This document shows positions 42,839 through 56,308 of a stretch of 64,000 nt of DNA, one piece after another; position 1 is the first letter of the stretch, and each line of letters starts with the position of its first letter. The translations under genes were made by a program, and so were the position numbers. Source of the stretch: Nymphaea colorata (taxonomy: Eukaryota > Streptophyta > Magnoliopsida > Nymphaeales > Nymphaeaceae); the NCBI RefSeq assembly GCF_008831285.2, contig NC_045150.1, positions 6,150,001 through 6,214,000 of the forward strand, in the 5' to 3' direction. Below the pieces are notes generated by a model. It searched no databases. It had not been told where the DNA came from and saw only the letters and a list, made by a program, of their open reading frames with translations.

Positions 42839-42841
<3 letters not shown>
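40741..42841 (-). CDS. RPS25: Cytosolic 40S ribosomal protein eS25
   Basis: This small-subunit protein lies at the head of the 40S subunit near the E site. Exons: 42839-42841, 42593-42670, 42340-42474, 40741-40854, all GT-AG and all phase 0, summing to 330 nt (109 aa), as expected for plant eS25. The first coding exon is only the ATG. Exon 2 is the basic, Lys-rich N-terminus ([19 protein letters not shown]). Exon 3 holds [19 protein letters not shown] and the start of the winged-helix fold. Exon 4 contains [19 protein letters not shown] and ends IYTRATNT. The last intron is about 1.5 kb. A long CT tract fills the leader. Confidence 0.97.

Positions 42842-42886
<45 letters not shown>
42842..42886 (-). 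promoter_or_regulatory. (GA)n leader tract of the eS25 gene
   Basis: An almost pure GA tract of about 45 bp (CT on plus) directly precedes the start codon. It is either 5' UTR or core promoter. Ribosomal protein genes commonly have pyrimidine/purine-rich leaders, but here the transcript orientation would read GA. Confidence 0.5.
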
Positions 42887-42890
<4 letters not shown>

Positions 42891-44384
42891 GGCGCTCCGG
42901 TCCCTGCGACGCTCAGGTGAGTTGAGTTGGGGGTTTAGGAAATGGGGGCGAGGACGAGAGACGCGAATAATGAGATTTCAGCCCTAGATTTGCAAAGAGA
43001 CCCCTGCCGCTGGCTATTTTTCAAAAATACGGCAGCTTTATCTCCGATAATTCCTTTTATGAAAACTACCCAACTGAACGCAAACGAGGGACTCGACTCA
43101 GGCTCGAATTCAGGCCAAAAAAAAAATGCACCGGAAGATAAGTCTGGGTTAACTCGATCATTTTTTAAATATTTGTTTTATTAATTTATATATATATATA
43201 TATAATATTTTATTATAATTAATTGTATTTATATATTATTTTATATTAAAAATATATATTTTTAATTTAATCGAGCCAAATTGGAGCTCAAATTTTAATA
43301 GTCGGGCCAAATTCGAACCAGAGTTCCAGGCTTGGCCCAAGCCCAGCTCTTTATCAAGTTAGGCTGGGTTGAGCTGGCCCAATGCTTAGGCTTAACTACG
43401 AAGCAATTAAAAAGTATAAATTCTACTTTAATTTTAATCTAATTTGAAAGTCCCTGGGATATAATGAGATTAAAATTTAGATTCATGCATAAAAAAAAAA
43501 CTGAAGCTATTTAATTTTCAATTCAAAATGTCCAATTAGTCCAGTATAACATTTTTATAACCAATCCAAAAATTCATAAATACGGTTTAAATTCACAACT
43601 TCACTCGAGACCTAACGGAATCATTTAAATTTTGCTATCTGTGCATTTTTTATCATATGGACCCTTGGTCGGCTTATATAGAGAAGTCGTAAGAGGGAGA
43701 AACATCAAAAGGGATTGCTTTGTTGAAGGATTTTGTAGGTTCATTGTTCAGGGTTTGATGGAAGAAGAGAATTTCCTATGATTATTGTTAGCATGGAATG
43801 AGTCAATCATTCACTTTGGCATTTTATTGAAAAAAAATGTTGATATTGTTTTCATTGATAAAAATTTTGATCTTTGGCAAGTATCATGATCATCCAATAA
43901 AAAGGGTTTCAGTTTACTCAAATTAACAATTTCAACACTTATAGATTCTTAAAAATGATTGCAAACTTTGCCTACTTCTAACCCATCCTCCTAACAATCT
44001 TGCTTTTAACCCAAAAAAATTAAGAACCAAGACAACAACTAATCTCAGCTACCACCCTTATATGTCACCAAAGGTTCATCCTAATTTTTCATACGGCAGG
44101 CTCTACCCCCTCGATTTAAGACATACATGTCCGTGTGTGTGTGACTTTCAAGTACTGTCACGACTCAGCCTACTCTAACACTGGGCTCGGCTCATAGTTT
44201 GGTATATCCAAACTTGCTTCTTAATATTTTTTATTAAAACCTAAAAAAGGCTAGGAACCAAGACATCCAATCACTCAATCAGTCTCTCATATGTCCCTGA
44301 AATGTTCCTAAAGATTCATCTAAATCTTCAATAAGGAGCTAAATTTACACTATACCCTGTTAAAGGATAACTAATCACTCAATG

Positions 44385-44580
44385 TAGTGTAGGAGTTTAG
44401 TCTCATATCAAAGATTATAATGAATCTTTGATGATACACAAGGAAGCCGATTGAGTGATTCATTATCATCGTTCTTTTGAGTTTGGAATTGAAGTTGTTG
44501 GAGGGTAGGTTGAATCCGTCAAACCAAGAGTTCGAACTGAGTGTGAGAGTGGATTGAGTTGTGACAACTGGCCAATTGAA
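44385..44580. repeat. Diverged copy of the TRIM-like LTR repeat
   Basis: GTGTAGGAGTTTAGTCTCATATCAAAGATT and the following GAATTGAAGTTGTTGGAGG parallel the repeats at 36501-37122, including the AAAGATT...AATCTTT inverted motif. It ends near GTTGTGACAAC and appears solitary. Confidence 0.35.
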
Positions 44581-44789
44581 CATTTTCATTTATAAATGTG
44601 GATGTCAAACTTATGAATGGGCATATTCCGAAAAAAGCGACTTAGACATTATATGAATTTGAACTTGAAGCTCCTCCCTCTTATGGTCATAAGACATAAG
44701 TGCCATTCAGGGAAAACAAGTGAAGACAAAAGATAATGCATTACCTTTTTTTTATATATTTTATTTGATGTGCATATCATCAACTTGGC

Positions 44790-45430
44790 GACACAGTTTT
44801 GGATGCATTGCAGTGAATTCTGGTGGAATTTCCATTGGAAAGGAACCCAGCATAACAAAATTCGTAGTTGGCTTTGCTCTGGGATTCCATAGAGCAGTGG
44901 AGTCATTTATGATGATAGATGGATTGAAATCAGCATTTCTTCGTGGTGCAAGGGCAGCAAAAGAGGAGTGGCAGGCCTCATTAGAGACATCTCTGGAGGG
45001 TTCCGGTTTGGCTTGGCTTGCTAGTTCGGGAACAACACAGGGTGGTGGGAGACCGAGGTTCTTCTGAAATGCATTGGTCACTTGGTGAACATTTAAGATA
45101 ACTCTAGGCGCATTTATTTGCAGGCAAATGATGAAGATTGGAAGTAGCACTTATGCAACATCGCTGAACATCAAACAAAAACTGCAAATCTTTTTATGGA
45201 GAGCAACATCTTTCTTAATCGGCTTTCCATTAGCAAGGGATGGCCGCTTGCTGAAGCTACTCACCTTTTGTTTACTGTTCCGGTCAATGGTTTGTATAGG
45301 AAATGGATTTCCCATGACAACATGTGAGATCCATTTAACTAAAGTCACACTATTAGTTGAGGTTGTGTGGGGACCCTTTTTTGTTGTATATATTACCTCA
45401 TTTTGTTGCAATAAAAGGTTGAGTGCCTAA
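44790..45430 (+). pseudogene. Possible LINE debris (RNase H-like segment)
   Basis: Around 44941 one plus-strand frame reads SWCKGSKRGVAGLIRDISGG, similar to the start of the RNase H domain in plant LINEs. Around 45170-45210 another frame reads KQKLQIFLWRA, like the zf-RVT lead-in. The order of the two is reversed relative to an intact element and stops are present, so this is a weak call. Confidence 0.3.
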
Positions 45431-46451
45431 CCCCACAGCCATTGTCCGGAATATGTGATAAGGAACTACTAACAAAAAGTCAATAACAAATGGTCTCTTA
45501 GTTTTCAAACATATTATGCAACATCTTCAAAAAATTCAGAAACAATTTATCTCAATAAAAAATTTGAAATATATCCAAATGATAAGTTTAGCCTCTTTAT
45601 TATTTTTTTTTATTTATTAAAATTTAGGTGCTATCTTTGGTAGCCAAGTCATATAAATAAGGTATGTCACTCCTTATTTGCAATTATAGAATATTGAATA
45701 AAGTTGAAAAATAATTATTTCGGTAGCTCTCAAAATTTTAAAACTATAATTCAGCCCTTCTCAAGAAAAATTTCTAGTTTTGCCCCTGGGTATGCCTCAA
45801 GTATGCGAATAAAAAACATGTATATACATGGTAGAAAATGTGGGTATGAGAGTATAACAAAGCATATATGTATGCAAAATAACACAAAAAAAAAAATCAA
45901 AATCAAAGCATCATTTAAATAAACATGTGATATAGAAAAACATTACATGTTAATGAACAATAATGGTAAAAACAAAACGAAAGCCGATTTCAAAAAAAAT
46001 AAATCAAGTAAAATTAAGCATTTTCAATCCGTTTTGAATTAAAAAAAATACTCAAGTGTGTCCAAGCACCAACTCTAAGTATAAGTACAACGACATAAGT
46101 TCATAGAAGTACTCATGTGACTTAGCTCTCTACTTTGCTTGATAATTCTCATCTAGTGAGCTACAACTCCAGTGTGGTTGTGAAGTACTTTGTTACTCTG
46201 TTAAGCATTAATTCTATCACCTTCACCAGCACCCAACCTACCTCCTCTAAGGGTGCATTATACAACTACTTATACTCAAAGTAGAATATTTGAAATTCGA
46301 AAATAAGCAACATATAAAGGGATCTAAATAACGCTCTAAGGAAAGATTTGTGGGGTCTTTCCCAATCGATGCCTCAAGGGTCCATGCAGTTGATGTGATG
46401 GTGCAACATACATGATTGAAGAGAGTTGGGTTCCGTGGCTAAGGTTGCAAA

Positions 46452-46640
46452 TGAGTCCAGGGGTAGAGCTAAGATATGGCTCGCATCGGCCCTGACCCAA
46501 TCTAAAAAGAAAAAAGAAATTAAATTTTAGCAATTTTACTTGTTTTATATTAAAATTTTGAAAAAATGATATTTCGGCACTAATCAAAATTTAAAAACTT
46601 TAATTTGACCCATCACATGAATTTTTTTTTTTGTTTCATC
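46452..46640. mobile_element. Diverged copy of the GGGCGGAGCC element
   Basis: The interior ATTTTACTTGTTTTATATTAA and TGATATTTCGGCACTAATC follow the element at 27394-27583 closely. The ends are degraded (GGGGTAGAGCTAAG), and no target duplication remains. Confidence 0.55.
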
Positions 46641-46823
46641 CCTGCAAACAACTGATAAATCATGTCTTAATCATGCACAAACATGTTCTGTCTGACCTGG
46701 CTGCATGTAGGCTTGAGCTTGGCATGGGTTGGAGGAAGTTCGCTACACGCCTCGTTCCAAGTGCTTGTTATATATGGGCTGGTGTGGGGAGTTGCTTCAA
46801 TGTCTTCTTATTTTCATATTACT

Positions 46824-46824
<1 letters not shown>

Positions 46825-46862
<38 letters not shown>
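46825..46862. repeat. (AAT)n microsatellite
   Basis: About twelve tandem AAT units sit in the spacer between eS25 and the VAMP gene. Confidence 0.95.
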
Positions 46863-47226
46863 TGAGCCACTATACTATATTCAACGGTTTTTAAACAATG
46901 AAAAAAAAAACCAGACACTTAGCACTTTGGAATGAGGAATGTAGTACTCAAATGTCCGGCCGAACAAGAACTCCAATAACCCCACACTCAAAGCATCAAA
47001 CCCCTAAAAAAAAACTGAAACTTTCTCCCTTATCTTGCGTTTGAATGGAGGAAAATTTCCTGAACACTTTTCCCCCGTTATGATGTTTTAAGTCAACAGG
47101 AAGCGGAATATATATTAAAGTGACGTATATTTTAGAAAATGAACGTTTGATTGAAAGGTAAGGCGATACTTTTTTATACTATAAAAAGATGGCATATATT
47201 ATTCTTATTCGTAATTTTACCTAGAT

Positions 47227-47465
47227 TTTGTTACAGCTCTAAACTTAGTAACAATTTAGCGGAGAAAATTTTGTCGCAGCTCTAAGCGAATTACAACTTA
47301 ACACAGAAAATTTTGTCGCAGCTCTAAGCGAATTACAACTTAACACAGAAAATTTTGTCGCAGCTCTAAGCGAATTACAACTTAACACAGAAAATTTTGT
47401 CGCAGCTCTAAGCGAATTACAACTTAACACAGAAAATTTTGTCGCAGCTCTAAACAGTTTAGCGA
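47227..47465. repeat. 42-bp minisatellite upstream of the VAMP gene
   Basis: The unit TTGTCGCAGCTCTAAGCGAA plus 22 further bases starts at 47271, 47313, 47355, 47397 and, in part, 47439; a diverged unit precedes at 47227. The internal copies are identical. The 42-bp period is a multiple of three, so it creates a periodic 14-residue open frame on the minus strand that is not a gene. It ends about 470 bp before the VAMP start codon. Confidence 0.93.
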
Positions 47466-47939
47466 GAAAAGGAAGAAGGCTAGTGGGGTCCTTCTCCACT
47501 GAGCCGAATTATTTAAGCGAATGTTTGAGAACAATAGCGGATGGTGGCCGTGTGACGTGTTTGAAGCACGGGGAAACGGCAATTTCCGGTTCCGAGCCGT
47601 TTCAAATGATCTGATTCCGGTTCGAGACTGATCACTCGAGTTCAAATTACCATAAGACGAGTCTAGGGGGCATCCCTACTCTGGCAGGTGGTGGACTGTC
47701 CGGTGGTTTGCCGGCGGATGCGTTCTTGGTTTTCGAGGGGACGGATTAGGAGAAGGGAGGTAGAGAGGACAATCGCGCACCACAGTAGACGATCACAAGT
47801 CTCTCCCTGCTTTTTCTCTTTTATTTTCTTCTCTGCAGGTTCCTCGATGACATCGTCTTCCTCTTCTTCTTGTTGAGATTCCTTCCTCCGATCTCCATCC
47901 GGGAGCGGGACCCCTCTCTCTTTCTCTCCCTCGATAGAC

Positions 47940-50900
47940 ATGGCGATCCTCTACGCGGTGGTTGCCAGGGGTAACGTGGTGCTGGCGGAATTCAGCGCAG
48001 CCACCGGCAACGCCGGGGCGGTCGCCCGGAGGATCTTGGAGAAGTTGCCGGCGGAGGCCGACTCCAGGCTCTGCTTCTCCCAGGACCGATATATCTTCCA
48101 TATCCTCAGATCCGATGGGCTCACCTTTGTATGCATGGCCAACGATACCTTCGGCCGTGAGTTTCCTTTTCGCGTTCGCTACCCTTTTTTTCTTTATTTG
48201 GGCTTCAAAATTCCCGTCAATCGGATCCGGACGAAATAGAACTAGCTAATACTTTTGTTTTTAGTGTTTGATGAAACTTCTCATTGCCCAATTTTGATTT
48301 TCTATGTGCTTCTTGCGACAGAATCTTATAATGAAAAAGGATTGAGCTTGAGACTATCCCCATTTCATCCTTGAGATTATATTAAGTGATAACTTTGTTG
48401 CTGACTCGGTTCTTTTGAAATTTAAGGTTTTGCTTGGTCATCGAGACCTCAACTTGTTAGAATTATTATTTAAGCTCTTCTTTTTCCGGAGGTTAGTTCC
48501 TAGGCTGGTGCATAGAGTGTAGTGCGAGTTTTTCCTTTTTGTAGATTTTGGTCTCGACGAACTAAGAAAACCTTGTGCATGATGTTATTGTAGTGTATCC
48601 CTTGGTTTTTGTGAGTGTCTTTTATGTTGCTTTAGCAGACATGTAAATTGATGACGGGTTAAAGGGACTATAACTTCCTAGTTATTACGACGCTGGCTGT
48701 TGGCTATAATGCCTTGGAGATTGAGGAGAGCTTCTCTTTGTTGTGATTGTTCTTTTATAGCAAAGTTAGTTACCTTTTCTTCTTCCTGGTAAATTGGTGA
48801 GCCTGTTCAAGTCATCCAGGTATCTATTCAGGGTGTGCGATAGTAATTTTAGTGGCTTCTCAGTCTGCCTTGTTAATTTTCTGCCATTTCAGCAATTGAT
48901 ACCAAGAGCGTGGCTTTGTTGATCTTGGGAAGGGGGAAGAGCGAAAATGTGTTGGACTGTCCCTTACAAGAATATGAATAGTGTACAGCTCTTTTTTGCA
49001 TGTACCGAAATTGTGAAATGGATGATCCACCACTCAAAGGTTTAGGTTTGCAAGTTTTGTTTTTCCATTTCATTGTGGTGCCATGCTGAAATCGGAGGAT
49101 GCTGAGAATGATCATACCGATAGTAAACAATCTAATGAGTACTCAGTGTATGATTGTTCTGCAGCTACTTTCTTGAGAGTCTTTGTCTTGATGGGCTCTT
49201 TCACAATTCCGAATTATAAGCACTATATGAAAACGAAAAAAAGGACAGAGTAAGCAACAAAGCTAACGAAGAGAAGGATAAACACAATATGCACGCTGAA
49301 GTCTTTGAATTTCTATGTTGTGCTTGTATACACTTGCTTGTAAACTATTTGATAGGAGCAGAACGTTTTTATGGTTTACATTTTGCAGTAGTTGACAGGG
49401 ATAGGTAAAAGCGCAATCCTGTTTGTTAAATATATTCATCATTTTGGATTTCACGGTTTTTTTAATGATTTTTAGAGAAATGATGTGCTGCAATAGTTAG
49501 AACCATCACTGATGCAGCTGAACTGTGGATGGTACGGCTGAACAATGGATAGTATATCTGGTTGGTTATGAGTGTAAATTGTGCATGTGATCCAATTAGT
49601 TAGGCACCCTTTTTAGGTAGCTGAGTCCATTTAAGTACAATTTTGGTACTACCGGTTGATAGTACAATGAATGGGCTTTCATATCCTTTTACATTGATTC
49701 ACTTCGGAGTTTTCCCTAGCTGTAATAAATATTTGGCTTACTTCTCTTAAACAAAAAGTGGACCAGTGTAATTCCTAGGCAAAAACAATGGGATTATAAT
49801 CTAAAAACAGAATATAAGCCCATTTCTGGAAGATGGGGTCATCTAAGTGTTCTTATTCCCTTGGACTTTCCTTTGTGAAAGTCACAGCACATGAAACTCC
49901 AGCTCTGCTACCTAGGTTCTCGATCTGAAAAACATACTGCCAAAAGGTTGGATATTCAATCGTATGGATATGTGGAGAAGTTGGACCAAGTTAGGAAATG
50001 CATCAACAATTTATAGCTGCACATGCACACATATTTGTGGATAAATTTTTACATAGATAAGCTGAACTTGACCTAGGTGTAATCTACTGGAACTGGAAGA
50101 TATCTTGTCGTAGGGAATGCATAATTTGTCAAAGAGGAGATTGGGGATGGATAAATGATTTGTGAAATGTTAATTCATAATTCTGCTGAAGTTTTTGTGT
50201 GCTCTCTTTTGTTGTGCTTCATGTGCCTTCATTCTGCTCCGTTAAGTGCCATTTTGCCTGTGTAATCTGAAAAAGAGAAACTCATATGGCATCTTCACCA
50301 TTGAAAATATGCCATGATTGAGTTTACTTTTTCAGTTTGTGTTTCAGATGCCTGCATATTCAGTCTCTGGGCATTCTTCTTTCATTTTCTGTTTTGAATT
50401 TTAAGAGATATTGGAAGTTCTACTCCTGCTTGAGTAGCTTACAACTGGTACTTATGGTTTAGATGTTCTTTTTCTCCATGTGCATGTCATTATTTTGTGT
50501 TGTAATAGTTCTTGATTTTGATGGTTTGTCTCAGGACGCATCCCATTTGCATATTTGGAGGACATTCATACGAGATTTTTGAAAAATTATGGCAAAGTTG
50601 CTCATTCAGCTCCACCGTATGCGATGAATGATGAGTTCTCCAGAATCTTGCATCAACTTATGGAATTCTATTCTAGTAACCCAAGTGCAGATACTCTCAG
50701 CCGTGTGCGCAGTGAAGTTGGTGAGGTAAATATTCTCCTTAGAATTGACATATTTGTTCTATGAAGAAGATGGCAAGAATGCAACCTTTTGTCTGCTGAC
50801 ATTGTGCATAATCAGAAGAAAGGTTCCTACCATTTTAGTTCCAAGTAGCATGGATACAGAAAACTTCATGAAACCTCTTCTGTTATTTGAGTCCTTTTGT

Positions 50901-52154
50901 TTTCTGTGTTTCCTTTCTGTTCATCATTGACTTATGGCCAATGGACAAATCTATGTCTAACATTTGCATTTTTACGATGAGTTAAGCTTGGCCAGCTGCT
51001 TATTATAGTTGTCCAGTCAGCAAGTGGTTTATGTTATGCTATTAGGGAGAAGAAACACCTGAATGTGGTTATGCACCATTCTGTTGTCATTCCTCTCTCG
51101 TCATTTCATTAGAAAGAAAAGCATTATTGTTAATAAATTTAACGTCAAGCACCAATTTTGAAAGCTCAAATAAACAGTAAGATTTCTCAGTAGCTATAAA
51201 GTGGAGATGAACTTGTAAATGGCTCATGTGTAGGGATTAATCTGGAAAATACCTTTTCTATCCAGTGATGCCAACTATTTTATTTCATTTCCTATTCTGT
51301 CTCCCTGAAAAGTGGATTTTATGTCCTCGGCTCTCTGTGGAGTTGGACTGAAATCTCAATTTTTTTTTTCAGGTACATGCTATCATGGTGGAAAATATTG
51401 AGAAAGTCCTTGACAGAGGTGAGCGGATTGAACTTCTTGTTGATAAAACAGCAACCATGCAAGATAATGCATTTCATTTCAAGAAGCAGTCAAGACGTCT
51501 TCGCCAGGCTCTGTGGATGAAGAATGTAAAGCTCATGTAAGTAGTTTATTTATTCTGTTTCTGAGTGTTGTCATGAAGCTGCTTAAGAGATCCATGTGAT
51601 TGAACTTGCCAACTGTCTGCACTATGTCAGATACTTGACAAGCATCACTCGTTGATTGTTCCATCCGCATCATTTGATATGGCATGGAAACTTTGTGGCA
51701 GATCTCTGAAGCTGATCTTCAGGATTAGAGGTTTGGCAGGTGCCTAATACAGATTTTACCTCCTAACATTACAGATCATTTGGTTATATCTATTGCAAAT
51801 TTGCAACTGATACTTCTAGTAGGTAACTAAGCCTTTATCTTAGAGCAATTCAGGAGACTTGTATAGATCCAAATCACCAATTTATAGCCATCTCCCATGT
51901 CCATATTTACGGCTGTACATAGGCCAATTCTAAGCTTCTAGGATGACAACGAATGCTGGAGAAGCTTCAAACCAACTGCAAATATCTATTTCTCAGTGCT
52001 TTGCAGCAGGCATGTTTCTGAAAATTAGATCATCTGGTTTTGAGCACTTGTTCTCTGTTACAGGGCTTCAATGACTTGCGTGATCGTGGTGGTATTGTAC
52101 ATAATTATCGCTGCAATTTGTGGTGGCATCACACTGAAGTCATGCCGATCTTGA
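47940..52154 (+). CDS. VAMP71-class longin R-SNARE (VAMP711/713-like)
   Basis: This tail-anchored R-SNARE drives membrane fusion at the vacuole/late endosome. Exons: 47940-48156, 50535-50725, 51373-51536, 52064-52154; GT-AG junctions, phases closed, 663 nt, 220 aa, the length usual for VAMP71 proteins. Residues 1 to about 110 are the longin domain (start MAILYAVVARGNVVLAEF). The SNARE motif spans about 125-185, with the zero-layer arginine R151 in KVLDRGERIELLVDK. A hydrophobic anchor follows at about 195-215 (VIVVVVLYIIIAAICGG), and the protein ends LKSCRS. Intron 1 is 2.4 kb. The leader is CT-rich. The sequence does not show which of the VAMP711-714 paralogues it corresponds to. Confidence 0.96.
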
Positions 52155-53030
52155 ATGTATATTTATCTTGGGTCGAGTTACATGTGATATGCGTCTTTGG
52201 TGTTCATTACTTCTAAGCGGCATTGCAGTTTGGGGATTTCATCTTCAAGTTTATAAGTTGAAATGTTGGCTTCTTGCTTGCCGCGGCCATCCTGGTGTGT
52301 TTGCCTGATGGCTATGCGCATTTCCAGCATTGAAGCCCCGGTCTGCCTGCGTTTGTATCGTCAGCTTCTTGTAGATCTTGGGTTCCCTTGTATATTCAGA
52401 GTGGTAGTTAGTTGCTCCATGCAATTGTTTTTATCCAATCGCCATAAAATGCAGAGTCCGGGTTCTCTTTGTTGACTCCTTCTGTTCGTTTCAAAATTAA
52501 TTGGTTGTTCTGTTTATTCAATTTTCTTTCTGGATTAGTATTAGATATGTGGAAAATGTTAAGCCGTTCAATGGTCTATATAAAGCGCGGTTATCTGTTT
52601 TGAGTCCAAGCTAGTGGTACGCGTTGTGTCTGTCAAATTTGCAATAGAAAATGTTGTTTATTCCGTATAGGTAAACTGGATCTTGCATGTCCTCCATTGT
52701 CGGTTGATGCACCTTATTAGACTGCAGTCCAAAACGGTTCTACTTTTTAAAATGTTTTAACTGGACCTAGTCTTCTTACCTTTCTCACCTGGCTTAAACG
52801 TATCAACTCCAACCTAACCGGCCACCTTTCTTTCGCCTCTTTCTCTAAACAGGCTACGTTGACCAATCCAATTCTGACTGTTGGCTAGTTTGAGACAGTA
52901 TCAACTTAATTTCCTAAGGGAATCAAGTCAAAATAGATCCAGATATATATTTGAACTATCGGCCTTTGACTTCGTTTTGCTGTGCCTTTTGACTGGGGGC
53001 TTAGTCAGCTCATGGTTCGACACACACGCA

Positions 53031-53065
<35 letters not shown>

Positions 53066-54663
53066 ATCTATCTATCTATCTATGGACCAATATTCCATAT
53101 TCAAACAGGTGGCAACTGCTGATTTTTTTTTTTTTGTATTCTTAAAGTAACATAATATTTTCAAGATTTTAAATTTTTAAAAATGTATATAATTTTGCCA
53201 GTTCAGTTGAATTAGCTGTAAGTTCAATTAGATTCAATTTCCAGTTTTAGTATCACCAACGAACATCATTCTTCTAAACAGTCTTCTAAACCCAATGACG
53301 GCTCAACTCCATCACTTTCGATCTGTCTCATTGGATACTCAGCCTGAATTTGTTTTAATAATAATTTTCAAAAGGAAAAAAATATTATATAACTTGCCTT
53401 TTAAACATCAAAGCTGTAGAATGGCCAGATTATAGCCATAAACTGGTTATATTTCACGTGCAGTTTAGAAACTTAATATGTGAAATAATTCTGATTACTT
53501 ATGTTCCAATAAATTGGAATTAACCAACCCAGTTGAGATGATAAAAACGTAATAAAACTAACGGTCAGACTGATAAAAGATCCCAGTTCGATTGGTAAAG
53601 AACCCAGCCAGCAATCGCAAAAAAATGAACCAGAGAGAGAAGCTTGCATCGATGCTGGAAATGCAAGATTCCTTTACTCAATTTGGAATGAAAGGAAGAA
53701 GAAGAAGAGAGAGAGAGAAGCTTGCATCGATGCTGGGAATGCAAGATTCCTTTACTCAATTTGGCATGAAAGGAAGAAGAAGAAGAAGAGAAGAGAGAGA
53801 TAGAGAGAGAGCCTTGCATTGCCGATTTGAAACCCAAAAAAAACGTGAGAAAGAAAGTAGTGGAATTTTAGCCAAAAAGCGCAGGGAGACCTGAAACCCT
53901 TATCGTTGCATTTCTCATCTTAATCGGCCCTTTTAACTAAAAGAAGGCATTAGTCTTCATTGAACCTGATCTACTGGGTTAACCCACAGTCCAAGTCGAA
54001 CCAAGTCATTGACTCGTTCATTTTGAAATTGCTTATGAACAAGTTAATTAGACAAATTAACTGAAAATTAGAAACCTGTTGACAGATTAGATAAATAAAC
54101 ATCTCACTAATGTGTACGTGTATGCGGAGAGAAAAAGAATTTGTGCGTAGCCGCATTGCTCCTGTTTCCCGATTTGTTCATCGCCCCGTTACATAATCGA
54201 CCCACAAGAAGGGAAAAAATAGTGTTTCCAAGTTTCACTACTGCTACTGCAAGAGAAGAAAAGATGGAAACAAGTGCCACGAAAATGCAAGCGAAGCCAA
54301 GTTTCATGAAAAATTTTCCACAAGAAGCGAACAGGTCGATTTTTTAGTACAAATTTCAGGTAGTTTACTGGGTACTAATCCCAATATTTAGTATGATAAT
54401 CAGGATTCTAATTTTTGCCAATGATCTTCCTTAACTCTTGCTCAATTGCACTGCCTTTAGCATATGTATCTATACACAATCGCCAGTAAATCCTGAAACC
54501 AACTTAGCAGAGGGAGACATCGATCACCCGGAATCCATCAAATATTATAGTAAACCATTACACAGGCATGATAAAAAAGTTGCCATCTAGCTCCAACGAG
54601 GGAGTTATTACACGGGACTTCTTCGTAGCAAACAGGAAGACTTCATCAAAATCGAATTCCTCA
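52155..54663. other. Spacer between convergent VAMP and OTU genes
   Basis: It contains the 3' UTRs of both genes, an (AT)n(ATCT)n tract at about 53036-53082 and a 78-bp tandem duplication at 53635-53790. No gene is seen. Confidence 0.6.
53635..53790. repeat. 78-bp tandem duplication
   Basis: Two copies of a GA-rich unit beginning GAGAGAAGCTTGCATCGATG lie at about 53635 and 53713. They differ at a few sites (GGAAATG/GGGAATG, GGAATG/GGCATG). The open frames on both strands are by-products. Confidence 0.88.
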
Positions 54664-56254
54664 TCATTCGGTTGCCTTACCTTTTCGCCTGCTTTTGCTG
54701 CCAACAGCGGGACCACTACCACCCATCTCCAGCAGGTAACATACCATGGAGTCCACATCGTCTCCAAATATACTGTAAGCTTCAACGGCCTGCAGATAAC
54801 TAAAGCCCATAGACAACAGCATCTGGATGCTGCTGCTCAGGACAGTATCGTGTACAATCCTGCTTTCGATCCCACCGTCCAGCTTGGACTCCTCAACAAG
54901 TGGCCCTGTGATGTCGAAATGTTAGTGAACTCATGCATCACATGTAGTGGTAGAACCGTAGAAGGATCCTAAGAGACGAGCAATTTCCACACGTCTTGAA
55001 TTATTTCATGAGAAACATTGGATGCAAGTCAATGGAAGGACATGCCTTGCCACAATTTCTTTAACCTTGATTAAAGTTAGAACCAAGCAGAAGTTCCCAA
55101 AAGGTTCCATCAATTTGAGACCCCTATGAATCACCAACATTTTCTGTTTTCAACCTGATTGTGGCCTACAATCACACGGTATTACCATACAAAAGAGAAC
55201 TCAAATTATAGGTTTGCCAATTACTTGTCCAGTTGCCTGATAATTGAAATTCACAAAGAATCTACCACACCAAGAAAATGGGTCAATACAAGAACCTATT
55301 TTGCATGAGGCAACATGTTCACCGAGAAGCTATATTTTTTAGAGAGAGAGAGGGGCTAAAATGTGCTCTGGTCATGGAAGTTTTGAAATGCAGATGCCAT
55401 GGATCGGGGGTATTTGACGTCAGAAATCAAAAGCATTTTCGACAAAACACAACAAAAGTCAACATCTGCCATTTTCTGTCGATGGTATGAGTGCGCGGAG
55501 AACTTACCTGCCCCTGATGATGATGGCTCAGCACCAGAAGAGGTCGAAGATCCTCTACTAGCATGCGGTTGTTTGAACTTATTATTAGCTAGATATTCAG
55601 CTCGTGAAGCTTCCATTACCATACGCTCAATCTCCTTCTCGGTTAGCTCAAGATCCGAGTAAAAGCGACCCTCAGCCAAAAGTGCCTGCAATCCAAATAA
55701 ACAGAGATAATGTCATAGCTCATAATTGACGGTCTTAAAGCATACTACAAGCAACAGATTCACTTAAAACTCAGCTACTCGTGTCCAAATCTAGGATCAA
55801 TTGTGGAAGATTAAAAGAGAACCCTAGACTCAACTATGTTCTAAGATGCAGCAAATTCTATAACAAGAGTACTTGAACAATCAAAACAAAAATCATTGCC
55901 CTCAACACAAACGCATGTAGCTTCAAACCTCAAACCAGAACCCTGCAGAACTATAATCTTGATGTCAGAATCAGAAGTCAGATACAGGCCAGTCAAGGTT
56001 AAAAAAAAAATAGAAGGGACCAGTCAATTCGAGTCAGTATGCTAGTATGTACATGATAGTTACTGGATGCCTAAAATTTAAAAATTTATTACTAAAAAAA
56101 ACCATAAATTGTTCCAAAAATCACCATAAAGTCATAAACTGTTGCGGCATCATAAACCACGGCTAATGCCAATTTAGTGACTGTTTTATAGCAACAAATT
56201 TTTAAATTTTAACCAGCATTGAACTCCCCTCCCCTATCTCTCTCTCTCTCTCTC

Positions 56255-56308
<54 letters not shown>

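Larger units (their letters stand above)
42887..47939. other. Spacer between the divergent eS25 and VAMP genes
   Basis: About 5 kb without a host gene. It holds repeat fragments (43085-43400 with GGCTTGGCCCAAGCCC-like motifs), a TRIM-like fragment, possible LINE debris, copies of the GGGCGGAGCC element, an (AAT)n run and a 42-bp minisatellite. The last 300 bp are the VAMP promoter and CT-rich leader. Confidence 0.6.

Noticed and set aside
47227-47465. CRISPR-like array
   Set aside because: Direct tandem repeats without spacers in a plant nuclear genome.
47245-47499. Periodic 14-residue repeat protein on minus
   Set aside because: By-product of the 42-bp minisatellite whose period is divisible by three.
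53565-53894. Repeated frames on both strands
   Set aside because: Explained by the 78-bp GA-rich tandem duplication.
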